Below are positions 1 to 11,100 of a DNA stretch of 64,000 nucleotides, one piece after another (within the stretch, counting starts at the first letter, position 1; every line of letters starts with the position of its first letter). Position numbers and translations under genes: made by a program. The DNA lies in the NCBI GenBank assembly GCA_000310025.1, contig FN649751.1, positions 6,002,951 to 6,066,950 on the forward strand, given 5' to 3'. The notes beneath the pieces were generated by a model. That model saw nothing but the letters and a program-made list of their open reading frames with translations. It did no database searches and was not told the DNA's origin. Origin of the DNA: Ectocarpus siliculosus (lineage: Eukaryota > Sar > Phaeophyceae > Ectocarpales > Ectocarpaceae).

Positions 1-788
1 AGACCAAGGTCCAATCAAATGTCCAGGGGGTGTACGATGTGGGTGGGGCAGGTTATACTTGAAGTAGACGGAAACGCAATGAAGCGCTATTTCAGCGAGC
101 CACAGGCATCGAGAGTTGCAAATGTAGTGCTTTCCTCGGGCCATCCCCGAAAAGGTTTTCATGTTTCGCGACCCTGCCAAGAGCGGCCCAACCCTATCAT
201 GCTTGTGCCATCCGCACGCAGTGCTAACTTGTAAGTGTTGGAGGTGATACATTAACAGTGTAAGTTGGATGGCAGATAATACATATTGGGAATGTCAGTC
301 ACACGCTTTGGCTACCACGGTCCCGACGTGTCCGAGCGTGTCACTGCAGGTTGTACATATGCATAGCGATGCTTTCATAACACACTCCAACACCACAGAT
401 CTATATTACCGCATGACACGCGTGTCACTGCAGGTTGTACATAGGCATAGCGATGCTTTCATAACAAACTCCAACACCACAGATCTATATTACCGCATGA
501 CATGTATGAGTACGACCTACTACTGCTGTACATGATGAATCGGGCATTGCATGCATTGTATCGGAACAAGAGATAATAGTGAGCGCGGAGGGGTCCCATC
601 GGCAACTAAAAGCTGTCGGGTGTGATTCTACGTTGTAAGCTGCCTGGTGCACGGATGCCTGGGTTGAAAGTTGAAAGTGCGCTTTCTTGCGGATGCGGCG
701 CTTTTCAGAACGTTTGCCCCCAGAACTGTTCCGACGCCGCCATTACACAGCAGCAGCACAGTACAACCACAAAGGTTGAAACACTCAC
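1..788. other. Intron of the fructokinase gene with an 84-bp tandem duplication
   Basis: No coding exon of the kinase or of another gene could be supported here. A unit starting at 337 is repeated at 421 (period 84 bp) with only a few substitutions. The short ORFs seen here come from the repeat and show no family similarity. Confidence 0.5.
337..504. repeat. 84-bp tandem duplication, two copies
   Basis: Both copies begin CGTGTCACTGCAGG and run through a stretch ending in CCGCATGACA. They differ at only a few positions (for example CATATGCATAG versus CATAGGCATAG), so the duplication is recent. Confidence 0.9.
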
Positions 789-1838
789 CATGAACTCAGC
801 GAGGGCCGGGGCGTTAACGTCGGTGTCGAACTTGCACGGCACGCTGCCGTCGGAGAGATACCCAACCACGTCCACCATGTTCCATCCGGGCTTGGGGGTC
901 GACGTGATGTACCCGTACGTCGGGCTCCCCTGCAGTACAGGCGGCGGGCGTCGTGGCGTCATGGCGTCATGGCGCCAGCAGTAGATCGTGAGTTTTTCGG
1001 GTCAATACACCGCGGTACGGAGCGATCGGCGCGAGCATGTGCACTTCCATGTTTTCTGTGGTAGATTCAGCAGCCGCTGTACCTTTGCCCGACTGCCGGA
1101 AGTTCGCAACACGCAAACCTTCCCTTTGGGATCAAGCTGGTCCGCAAATCTAGCGAGTATGATCACCATACGGCATGATACTGACCGCCTCCTCCCCAAC
1201 AGGTTGCTGGTTCGTTCCCGCCCCCCCCGCCCGCGAGAGTGTCTGCAATTTCTCCGTTGTGCACATGGCCTTCGTGTAATTTCCGGTCAATTTGCTGATG
1301 GTGCGGCAAGTTATTTTGTATGCGCAAACTTCTTCGCTTCTGTCCTGCCTACAAGAAATTGGGGCATGCACAGCAGCGGCAAGCACCCAGTGAACGCAGG
1401 CACCGGCAGCCCAAGAATCGACGAGTCCGCAGGCAAAGCGAAGAGCAACCCCTAGCACGCAGCAGTCCCCATGTCGCCCGTGTGGCAGCGAAAGAAGAGA
1501 AGAAGTTCAATTTCGGACCACGCGAAACACCACCCACAAGAACACCAGCTCTACATACTCTGTTAGCGGTGGTTAGGAGAGCGGTTAGTCGCACACAGAG
1601 CGGCTCAAGAATCTCGGCGCACTAGACGCACCTCTCTGGGATCGACGGGCCCGAACGTGCCGATGCCCAAGCAGTCGTACTTTCGGGTACTCAGCCAGTC
1701 CTTGATCGCTTTCAGCTGCTCCTTCGAATCTTGCACCGTCACGAAGGACTTGGACTCTGTGATGTTGGTAGGGTGGCCGTCGGCGATTGCCACTCTCCAC
1801 GTGGTTCCCCCTCCCTCGACCCCTGCGTAAATGACCAT
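789..1838 (-). CDS. ROK-family fructokinase (hexokinase of the bacterial ScrK type), 5' part only
   Basis: Would phosphorylate fructose (or another hexose) with ATP. Two exons are visible. Exon 1 (1838-1632) starts at an ATG reading MVIYAGVEGGGTTWRVAIAD, the ROK phosphate-binding start with a glycine cluster, and ends in GTFGPVDPRE before a GTGCGT donor. Exon 2 (929-789) opens with GSPTYGYITSTPKPGW and contains FDTDVNAPALAEF; YGYITxTPKPGW and the DTDVN segment with its catalytic-type Asp are hallmarks of bacterial fructokinases. Both exons are whole codons (207 and 141 nt), so they join in frame. The ATP-binding VGTGIGGG-type segment and the C-terminus are not in the window, so the gene continues beyond position 1. 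An in-frame upstream Met (about 2009) is possible but would overlap the divergent CysRS gene. Recognition of the family is solid; the exact sugar substrate is inference. Confidence 0.8.
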
Positions 1839-2099
1839 CCTCTTGGCGCTTTCCCTTCCTCCTGTCAAACCCTGCTCCTGAGATTGGATGTGATGGGGCT
1901 GGCGCGGTTTGTCGTGGAAGAGGCTCCGCCAAACTATGCAAGGAAAAATAGAAGGGTAGCCTATGAGTCCTCCCAAACGCTGGCCCCCTCCTCGCGACTC
2001 ACCGCTCACCGCTGCCGCAGCCTCGGCTACAGTCGGGCTGTGCAGTGTGTCCTGCCTCTGCTCGCTGGTGCGCGTCTTCCTTGCGCTGTCCGCCTTTTG
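1839..2099. promoter_or_regulatory. Shared divergent promoter region of fructokinase (-) and cysteinyl-tRNA synthetase (+)
   Basis: About 260 bp separate the two proposed start codons, so both 5' UTRs and promoters must lie here or overlap the opposite gene. No TATA box or other core element is convincing. This is inference from gene geometry. Confidence 0.4.
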
Positions 2100-5000
2100 A
2101 TGGGGCCGCTAGCATGCTTCGCGCGAGCAGTGCCTAGAACGTGCAGGCCTACCGGACGCAAGCTCTCAAGCTCGACAGCGATGGGAACCCTCCGACGCAG
2201 CAGTGCCTACGACGCGAGCGACAGACCTACTGCAACCAGCACCTGCGGTAGCAGCAGGAACAGCAGCAGTGCTTCTGCCACAACGCCAACAGCAGCCCGT
2301 GCACCTGTGCAGCCCGCCGTGTGGAACACCGTGAACGGCTGCCTGGAGCCCCTCCCGGACCCTTCGACGGGCATGCTCAAGTGGTACTCGTGCGGCCCAA
2401 CCGTCTACGACAGCGCGCACCTGGGACACGCCAGGACCTACGTGTCTCTCGACGTGATCCGCCGCGTGCTCACCGACTACTTCCGCTTCGACGTCACCTA
2501 CGCCCTGGGCATCACCGACGTCGACGATAAGATCATCGCCAGGGCTCGGGAGAACGGGCTGCGCGAGTGGCCCGAGGTGGCCGAGATGGCGGCTGAGTTC
2601 GAGAGGCAGTTCTTGGAGGACATGTCGGACCTCGGAGTGAGGCCTCCCGACGCTCTCACCAGGGTGACAGACCACATCCCTGATATCGTTGCGTATATTC
2701 AGCGCATCCTCGAGGTGAGCGTTAGTTGATTCGTGAGGGCTGCTGCTGTCGTAGTCGTCAGGTTGCACGTTGCACACAGGCATTCCCGAGCTTCTTGTGT
2801 CTGTCATGTGAGCAGGTACGTATGTATGTGTAGGCGGTGTGTTGCGCATGTAGAAGGAGATGCGGAGAAGAAGGTAGTCTTGCAAGATCGGGGGATGATA
2901 ATTCTTGCCTCTGCATTTCCTGAGCATCATCATGATCGCCATCATCAAGCCATCCTCGCCCTCGCCCACGAAAAAAAAATGGTACCCCCAGTTCACAAGC
3001 TAGCAAATGTCAGGAAAGGCCACATCACGCCGATCGCACCGCATCACCACATCCCGTCCGCTCTGTGAAGCAAAGCGCCGTTGGGCCAGGCTACAGCAGT
3101 AGTAGAAGTACTACGGTGGGGAACACGTGGGAAGCCCCGGTGTTGTTCCTTTTTTTTTATCCTTTGTTGACAGCCTTGACTTGATTCATCACTGCCAAGT
3201 CATGCTTGGTGGCATATCGTCACCTTGCTGCATTCCTTTGTTTCAGCAATAGTGAAGATACCCGACACCCGACTAATTCTCACAGACGGAAGGGACTGAC
3301 GGAACCAAATCTTGTTTCCTGTGCAGCTTCGTTGGCTTTCATTCCGCACGGATTTACCCTACATGTCATGTAAGGCATGTGCACGAAAGCCTGCATGCAA
3401 TGTACCGATGACTAGTCTGCCGCAAGCACGGGCGTCCCTCCTCAGATCTGTCGTGCAACCAACCACCACGCACTCACTCACATTGCAAGACGTTGATATT
3501 CGGGTTTCACGTCACAGGTCAGGTCATTTTGAGTCGCCCAACTCTCAGAACCGGTGAAGAACACTGTTACCACATGTGACCCTAACGTGAGAAAAGTCCA
3601 AACAATGGACATGTCTATTGGCGTTACCTCAGCAGTTACTCTCGTCACTCCCACTCCGCCGTACATACGCACGCCACCCCGTTCGCTCGCCGAAACACTC
3701 CTTTTCGCTCCACTTTTTCTGCTTGGCCATGGGGGGCTCACCCCGCCCCTACCGCTACCAACGTCGCGCTCAGAATGGTATGGGCTACGAGGCTGCTGGG
3801 GGCGTCTACTTCGACGTGGAGGGGATGGGCGGTGCTTACGGGAAGCTGGGTGTCAAGGCGTCAAGCTCTACGACACCCGAAGAGGAGGGCGGGTCGGAAC
3901 TCCGGGGGAAGCGGAGCCACAAGGACTTCGCGCTTTGGAAGACGGCCAAGGCGGACGAGCCAAGGTGAAGGTGGAAAGGCTTAGAGAGGAGACGGAGGGG
4001 GGCGGTATTGTTAAGTAGTCACGCTGCAATCAGCACGTGGTCGTGATGCTAGGCAACGCCTACTCTCTCGGATAGTTTTGAGTCTGGAGAGGTTGCATAG
4101 ACGCGTGGAGTGCCTGTTTTTTTGTAGTTGTGCGGTGTGTGCGTGTCCCTTCGCAAATTCTATTCCCGGTTGAATTTCCAAATCCCTAACACAATCCCCG
4201 ATCTCGGCACGTCAAAAACGAAAACAGCTGGGAGTCACCGTTTGGACGAGGGAGGCCAGGGTGGCACATCGAGTGCTCGGCCATGACCCACTCCCTGTTC
4301 GGCCCCAACCTAGACGTGCACAGCGGCGGGGTGGACCTGAAGTTCCCCCACCACACGAACGAGATCGCCCAGTGCGAGGCGCACGCCTGCGGAGGCGTTG
4401 CGGCGACAGCAGCGGCGACAGGGGACGGGGGAGTCGGGGGCGAGAGGAAGCCGTGGGTGCGGCACTGGATTCACACGGGTCACCTGAACATCGAGGGACT
4501 GAAGATGTCCAAGTCTCTGAAGAACTTCGTGACGATTCGGGAGTACCTGGAGGGGCATTCGGCGGGGCAAGAAGCTGCGGCGGAGGACTTCCGCATGTTC
4601 TGCCTCATGCACAAGTACAGCTCAAAGTACGGATAAGCGAATGAAGATCAGCGGTGAATTTTTTTGTTGTAGTCCATGCCAAGTTGGGTACAGCAGTACA
4701 GGGGGATCTGTTGACGTTTGGGAGTTGTTGCTGTGGTCGCTCGTATACACTGCAGCAGCAGCAGTTGCGTAGTGTTTCTGTCACGAGTGCGTCCGAAGAT
4801 AGTGCACGAGAGCCGTGATTCCCTCCTCCTCCTCCTCCTCCTCCTCCTCCTCCTCCTCCTCCTCCTCCTCCTCCTCCTCCTCCTCCTCCTCGTCCTCCTT
4901 CCACTGCTATGGCTCCTGTTGCGTTGCTGGCATCTCGAAACAGCGTTACTTTCAGCGAGGACCGAATGGAGGAGGCCAGCGTGGTGAGGGGCCGCTTGCA

Positions 5001-6442
5001 ACGCTTCCTGGCTCTGGCGGACGTGACCATCGGGGCGGCGAGAAAAAACCGGCCAGCCGACACCGCCGTCCGATGGGGTAAAAAGGAGAAATGGCTAGTG
5101 GAAGAGACTTCCACGTGTCGCAGGTGAGGGGGCTCCGCAGGGTATGGGGCCTACCCAATGGTGGCAGAGGAAATAGATGCAACATCCGTAACCGCAGTTC
5201 GTTCTGCAAGTCCACCCCCACCGGCCAGTCCCGTACTCTTGCTACTATTTTGTAATGCGTCCAGAGTTATTCCCGGTTTTTCTTTCCACGGCAACATCCC
5301 TACTCTGCGATCATTGCTTCTGTTTCCATGTTATTGCTGCTTTACCTAGTAACCGTTTTTTCTCGCGCGCGTATACACCGAAAATTGCAGGGAGGTGCGT
5401 CTCGCACTGAGCGATGACTTCGACACGCCCAGGGCGGTGCGGCACCTGGCTTCCCTCTGCGCGCTTATCTCTCCCCACCTAAAGGAGCTGACACAGGGGG
5501 ACTTGGGCCCCGTCGTGTCCGCGAGAAATTTCGCGGCGGAGACGTTGGCGCTTCTGGGCGTCGGCGAAAGCAGCACCGGGGCGGCGGCGGCGGGAGGGGG
5601 GCTCGGTGAAATGAAGGGTGGGGGGGGGGAGCGGGGGGGGTTGGTCGGTAACGACGGGCTACCACCCGCGAGGGAGGTCGTGGACGCGATGGTGGAGTTC
5701 CGGAGGATGGCGCGGAAGCATGTTCTCGAGAGAAATTTGAAGAAGAACCCGGTGTCGGGGAAGCTGATGAAGAGGTAGGATTATGTATATGCGTACGGAA
5801 CGAAGTGAAGATGTTGTTTGCATGTTGTCGGGAAGAGAAAGAGGGTAGGGAGGAGAGAGAGGGACGGAGTCTCGCGGCATCGTTCAAAAGTCGTCTGCAG
5901 TAGATCGATGCTCATGAGTGTGGTCCCAAGGACGAAGCGGCGGCGTGTAGCAGCGGCTGCTTGTTTTCGTGCTTTGGAGAACAAGCGCATGAGAATATCG
6001 CTTCAGATCATGCCCAAGCCAAGCTAAACTCCTCGTCTGCTTCCTCGATCTCCTTCCCTCGCCGCTGCGTTCTTACACCCCCCCCCCCTCGGGCACACCC
6101 CGACGTTTCGACAACAAAAACGACGCAACACCCAGGGATTTGCTGCAGCTGATCGACCACACGCGCGACGAAACCCTGCCCTCGCTGGGCGTCCATGTCC
6201 ACGACGAGCCGGACAACCAGTGCACGTGGATGGTGCTCCCTCCAGACCAGCGGAAATCCCGACGCCGATCTGAGGACCAGGCAGAGGCGCGAGCTCAGGC
6301 GGGCGGTGGTAATGGTGGCGTTAAGGGGGCAACGTTACCTGGGGACGCGATGTGGGCTGACGGCGACGAGGAAGAGCCACCGTTGCCTGGCGGTATTCCC
6401 GTACCGCCGGCGGCGGTCGGCGACGACAGACGGGGAGGTTAG
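2100..6442 (+). CDS. Cysteinyl-tRNA synthetase, six exons, with N-terminal targeting extension
   Basis: Class I synthetase that charges tRNA-Cys. Exons 2100-2714, 3774-3964, 4228-4626, 4944-5123, 5391-5774 and 6136-6442 have GT..AG borders and matching phases and total 692 codons including the stop. Landmarks: zinc-ligand Cys and HIGH motif in [14 protein letters not shown] (about residues 98-111), WHIECSAM and [11 protein letters not shown] (remaining zinc site), KMSKS in [11 protein letters not shown] (about residue 361), and the anticodon-domain segments NVTFSEDR and SDDFDTP. The last exon carries [18 protein letters not shown] followed by a poorly conserved tail. The first 75 or so residues ([17 protein letters not shown]...) are basic, hydroxylated and nearly free of acids, like a mitochondrial or plastid presequence. 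The start at 2100 is the first in-frame ATG that does not overlap the divergent kinase start; a second Met lies 27 codons further in. Intron 3 holds a long CTC repeat. Confidence 0.93.
4821..4898. repeat. (CTC/CCT)n microsatellite in CysRS intron 3
   Basis: About 23 consecutive CCT-type triplets with one interruption, lying just upstream of the exon 4 acceptor at 4943/4944. It may act as an exceptionally long polypyrimidine tract; that role is inference. Confidence 0.9.
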
Positions 6443-8184
6443 CGGTACCTAGGGCTGCAGAGGGTGCAACAGACAGACGTGCTGCTACTGCAGCGGCGGC
6501 GACTTGGCATCCGCCCGTCGTGTTGCGGCGGTGACTCTCGCCATCTGCCAACGATTACGATTTTGCTGGATTTTGGGCGTGGGCCTGTACCGTCGTGTTC
6601 TTCTTGCGTGCGAGCCGTGGGTGACGGGGACAGGGTTTTTGGATGGTCCCCCGGCTCCGCAGGGGCCCGTGGATGCTTGCCCCTACGCTTCGTTGGGGCA
6701 CAGGTAGCAATGCGATCCCCAGATAACAAGTGATCCACACGTCACCAGCTTACTTGTGCTGGAGCCGACTTGTTGTTGCTGTGGGCACCTTTTGAGACAA
6801 CCGACGCCGCCCGGTCGTTTTTCGACACGGAAAGAGCTCCGTCGAAACGCTAGGGAAGCAACGTACTGATCGGCTGAAGCCTGGAGTTTGCAAGTGTAGA
6901 GTGCGGTGTGAACACCAAGTACTGCGGTACCAATAACTCCGGAGCATCGATTTCGAACAGAGCTCCCTCGTTTTTCGATAAATCTCAGCCCACCCGTGGG
7001 GGGGGGGAGGGGCACTACCAGAAGCAATATACACAGCAGTTCGGATTATTTCTACGCCAGCGGTGGATGGGCTCGATATGGTGCAGCTTCTATTCCGACC
7101 CGAATGCTGTTCGTGCAAAGCCAGGCGCGGTGGTGTTGAACGCGCTCGATCACTACAGCAGTATGCTACAACAAGCCTCCCTTTTCCAGCACAAAATACG
7201 AATGTGTCCCAGACCAAGACAGTAAAACGACAGATGTAACACTCAGTGCTCTCGACGACGCAGCGGTGCTGGCTTCGCCATCAGGTGACGCAACAGAGCG
7301 GTACAACGTAAGAGACTAAACTGGGAAAAGGGGCCCGGTCCACACACTCATCTGATACACGTGCATCACCACGCTGCCTTCTCATGCAACAGGCTTCTTC
7401 TGAGTTTTTGACAAAGCAGTGGTGCTAGCCGGTGCTTCACAGACGAAATCAACCGGATCATAAGCTATTTACAACCAAGCGGTACGCCTGCCCTGTCCGT
7501 TCGGCCCTGGCTTTCCCCAAGTTCGGCCTCGTCTGCTCACTACATCTAGCGGTCGAGACGTTTAGGCACATTCGACACGGGCAACACAACTACTTCTACT
7601 GTACCTTTGTACCTTCCAAGAGGTACACGCTACATGTTGACAACCAGCCGAGCTGCGCTCCGAGCGCGACGATCATCATCATCTTGCGCTGGCGCCCGAA
7701 GGCCTCCCGTTCGCAGCCATCTATCATTAAAAGAGACAAATCCCACAATAAAATCCTTGCAAGTACGGAAAAAAAACGTCTATACACACGTACTCTTTAA
7801 CAACAAGAATAAATCTACCCTCCTGAAATCACCGCTCCTCGTACGGTCGCACGTAAAACAACGCCCGAATTCCCTTCTGACATCAGGCCATCCGTCGAGC
7901 CCTGGCGTGAATGCAGCAAGGCAACACACATATAAACGGGAAACGGACTCGCGCATCCATGCGGCGACAGGCGATAGATAGCCAACCTCCCGCCGTCGCA
8001 CGTGACGACCAAACCGAACATAGACGAAAGCACAAAATTACAATCAAGCTTCACGGGGGGAGGAGTAGAACTTGCGAGCACCAGACAAGCATAGACACCT
8101 CCCGCCACTAACGGACCAACCAACGGCAACGGAGGGTTGCTACAATCGCACTTCTTCCTACGGACGTCGTCCCCCAGGGCAACT
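6443..8184. other. Intergenic, between the 3' ends of convergent CysRS and the Zn2Cys6 factor
   Basis: The ORFs here have no recognisable family similarity. The stretch should contain both 3' UTRs. Two isolated copies of the dispersed ACAGCAGT motif occur (near 7032 and 7152). Nothing else stands out. Confidence 0.5.
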
Positions 8185-11100
8185 CTACTCTGTCATCGAC
8201 AAATCAATGCCAAACATTTCTTTGGCGGGCCCTTCTCCGTACTCCAGCGCGTGGTCGATGGCGTCTGGTGTGCCGCCCTCATTTTTCCTCAGCTCCTCGT
8301 CGGACGTGACCATCTGCAGTTCGATTGGGAAGAGGGGAGGGGGGGAGGAGAGGGGTTGGGAGGGGCGGGGGGAGGGGTATATAGGGCGAAAACCGTCACC
8401 AACAACATCAATACCGAACAAATTCGAGGGAACACAGAAAAAGTCAATCGATGCAGTGAAGTGATCAAGTTCGATTCGAGCCGAAGGTGGACAGCGGAGA
8501 ATGCCGCGAAAAAAGGAAAAAAAAAACGCGTAAAAGAGAGGGACCATTTCTATTCTACAACTGATGTCTTCTACGTGAAGCAATACTAGCAACGGCAAAG
8601 ACATGCTCTCCACGCGAACCGGCAGTGGCCACAACCCTTGTAACCCTCTCTCTCAAAAAAAAAAAAAACATACCGCTACTTCTCGTAAACTACACGTCAT
8701 CGGTGGTAACTTCACCTGCATGATAGTGTTGATGTCAAGAGAGGACTGCCGAGAGAGAGCGCCGCCCGACGACGCCCCCGCCGGCCCAAGAATCGACGAC
8801 ACCGCGGCCGGCTCCGAGATGCCAAACGACGGGCCCCTGGACATCTCTCCGCCGCCGATGACGACGGGTGCGCCCGCACCAGCTCCTCGACTGCCAGCGA
8901 CACTACTACTCCCACTCCTCCCTGCGACAAGCCCCGCCGGTATCTGCATCGAGTTGAAGGCCGCAGCTCCAAATGCCCCGGGCGGCGGCGGCCCCCCGCC
9001 GCTTCCTGCCGCCGGAACGTCGGTGGCACCGACGGTCCGGGATCCCGCCGCCGCCGCCGCCGCCGCCGCCGAAAGGCTCGTTTCCGTTTCGCCGCTAGCC
9101 TCCACGACCTGCTCCGGCGACTCCAGCTGCGAGAGGTCGAACTCCGAGCCGAGACCGAGGTCGAGGTCGAGGTCCGCGCCCGAGCCGTCCAGGATGCCGA
9201 GCCCGCCGAGGTCGTTGAACGGCGCTCCCATCTCCGCGAGGCCCGCGTCCAGCGCCGCCCGCAGCTGGCTGCCGCCGTCCGCAATGTCCGAAGCGCTCAC
9301 CTGATCTACTGGGTCTTGGTAAAAAAAACGGTCGCAAGGGAGTGGCAGAGAGGCGTTCTGCGGTTACCAGACGCGCGATACACAAGTATCACCAGCAACA
9401 ACGGCGAGGAGGTGCAAGGTTTGGCTGAGGCCCTCAGCGACGTGGCTGTGGCGGAGACGCTTTGTTCCCCGCAAAGGTGAGGCTAGTCGCTGCTGTTCTT
9501 GGCCAAACAACGAAACTAATCCGGGATGGTGTGGTTCGGTGGGGAAAGGCGTCAGCAGTTCGAGGGGAGAACCGGGACAGGGGCATACAGAGGGGCCGCG
9601 GTGTTGATCACATGGTACACGATGGAACTCAGAAACGTCTGCTTATCCGGAACGGTTGGAATCATGTGGCAGCTGTATAAGCAGTAAGCGTCTCTTGTTA
9701 GGACGTTCGATTGAGCGCGTAAAACCGATACAAGTGTGGAAACAAACGTTCAAGAGCACGCACCTAGCCCTGCAGCCAACCAACCTAAAACAGCGCGAAC
9801 ATCACCCCCCACACCGGGCCGAGCACGGTCACACTCCCTTATGTGGGTATGCACATTCGCGGCCACCTTCAACAGCAGCAGCAGCACCACCAGCGACAAA
9901 AAGACAAGACTCACTTGGAACCGGTTGCTTGGGTGCCTCTGCCGCCCCACACCCCTCCCCCCACCCCGCCGCCCCGCTGCTCTTCTTGTGCTTGCCGCTC
10001 GAGCATCCCCGCTCCAGGGCCGCCGCGTAAGCCGCGTTCTCGCTGGCTTCCGACAGCCGGCTCCTCGAGAACTGCGGCTTCCACTCCAGCTCCGCACACA
10101 TAGCCCCTCGCACCTGCAGCCAGTACGCCAGCTTCGGGCAGTTCCCGCCCAGCTGCGGGCAAACTGACGCTGGGCTGTAGTCCTGGATCGATGGTATCTC
10201 GGTACCCGGGAAGGTGCTGCGCGCCAAGCGGGAAAGGGGGGGGTACTTGTGTTATGCATACTTAAGCGGTTAGACCATTGACCAGGCGTCCTCGAGAGGA
10301 CGCAGCATTGTTCCCATTGGACCGATCACCGATGGCCAATCGTTCCATCCTGCTTTGCCAAAAAGGTGACTCAAAATGTTTTTCCCTTTCACCTGCATCT
10401 ATCCTTCGATGATATCACAAGTGGGGAGGGGGTCATGAGTTGCATGTCTTTTGACCAATCACGTGTCCTCGAGAGGACGCACGCGGGGCACGAGGCAGGA
10501 GCAGCAGTTGTGGGGTGGGGGTCACCCAACATCCACAAACGCTGCGATGCACATGGGCAGAGGAGGAAACCGAGGGTGGCGTATAAGACACGCGGGCTCC
10601 AGGAGGCTGTCTCCTCACGCAAGAGGTCGGAGGGAGGCCTGTCAACTCACGTCTTGTTGAACGTAGCCCTCAGCCGCATGTAGGTATCGTCGCGCCCGAA
10701 GTGAGCCAGGCATATTGCGGCGCAATGCAAGGCGTGCCACCTGCAGGCACACACGTGGTGCCGGTCAAGCGAGGGGAGGAAAGAGAGGCACAACGGAGGA
10801 AAGTGTCCGAAACAATCCACTGCAACAACTCAAGCCAGACGACCAAAAAAAAAAAAGAGCACGCCAACAGTAGTAGCAGCAGCCTTGGGCGACATATCCA
10901 GGAGAAAGATTTCTCTCTACAACACTTCCACGTGCTTTGGTGACCATTTTTATGAACACGAAACGCTGGGCCTGACCACAACCGCGCAAGCGACATGTCC
11001 CCGACTGCCCCTCGGGCGAAGGTGCCACGGACGACATCTTGTCCTTACCCTTCCACATTACACTGACAAACAGTACGCCCCCCACTCTCCTGGATGAAGA

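Noticed and set aside
2166..2996. 276-codon minus-strand ORF opposite CysRS exon 1
   Set aside because: It is the shadow of the GC-rich CysRS exon; its Val/His/Arg-rich composition is typical of antisense frames.
4605..5114. ORFs coding for poly-Gly, poly-Arg, poly-Leu and poly-Ser
   Set aside because: Six-frame readings of the CTC microsatellite in a CysRS intron.
8603..9385. Plus-strand and alternate-frame ORFs of 190-233 codons opposite the transcription factor exon
   Set aside because: Pro/Ala/Ser- and Arg-rich shadows of the low-complexity minus-strand exon, without splice or family support.
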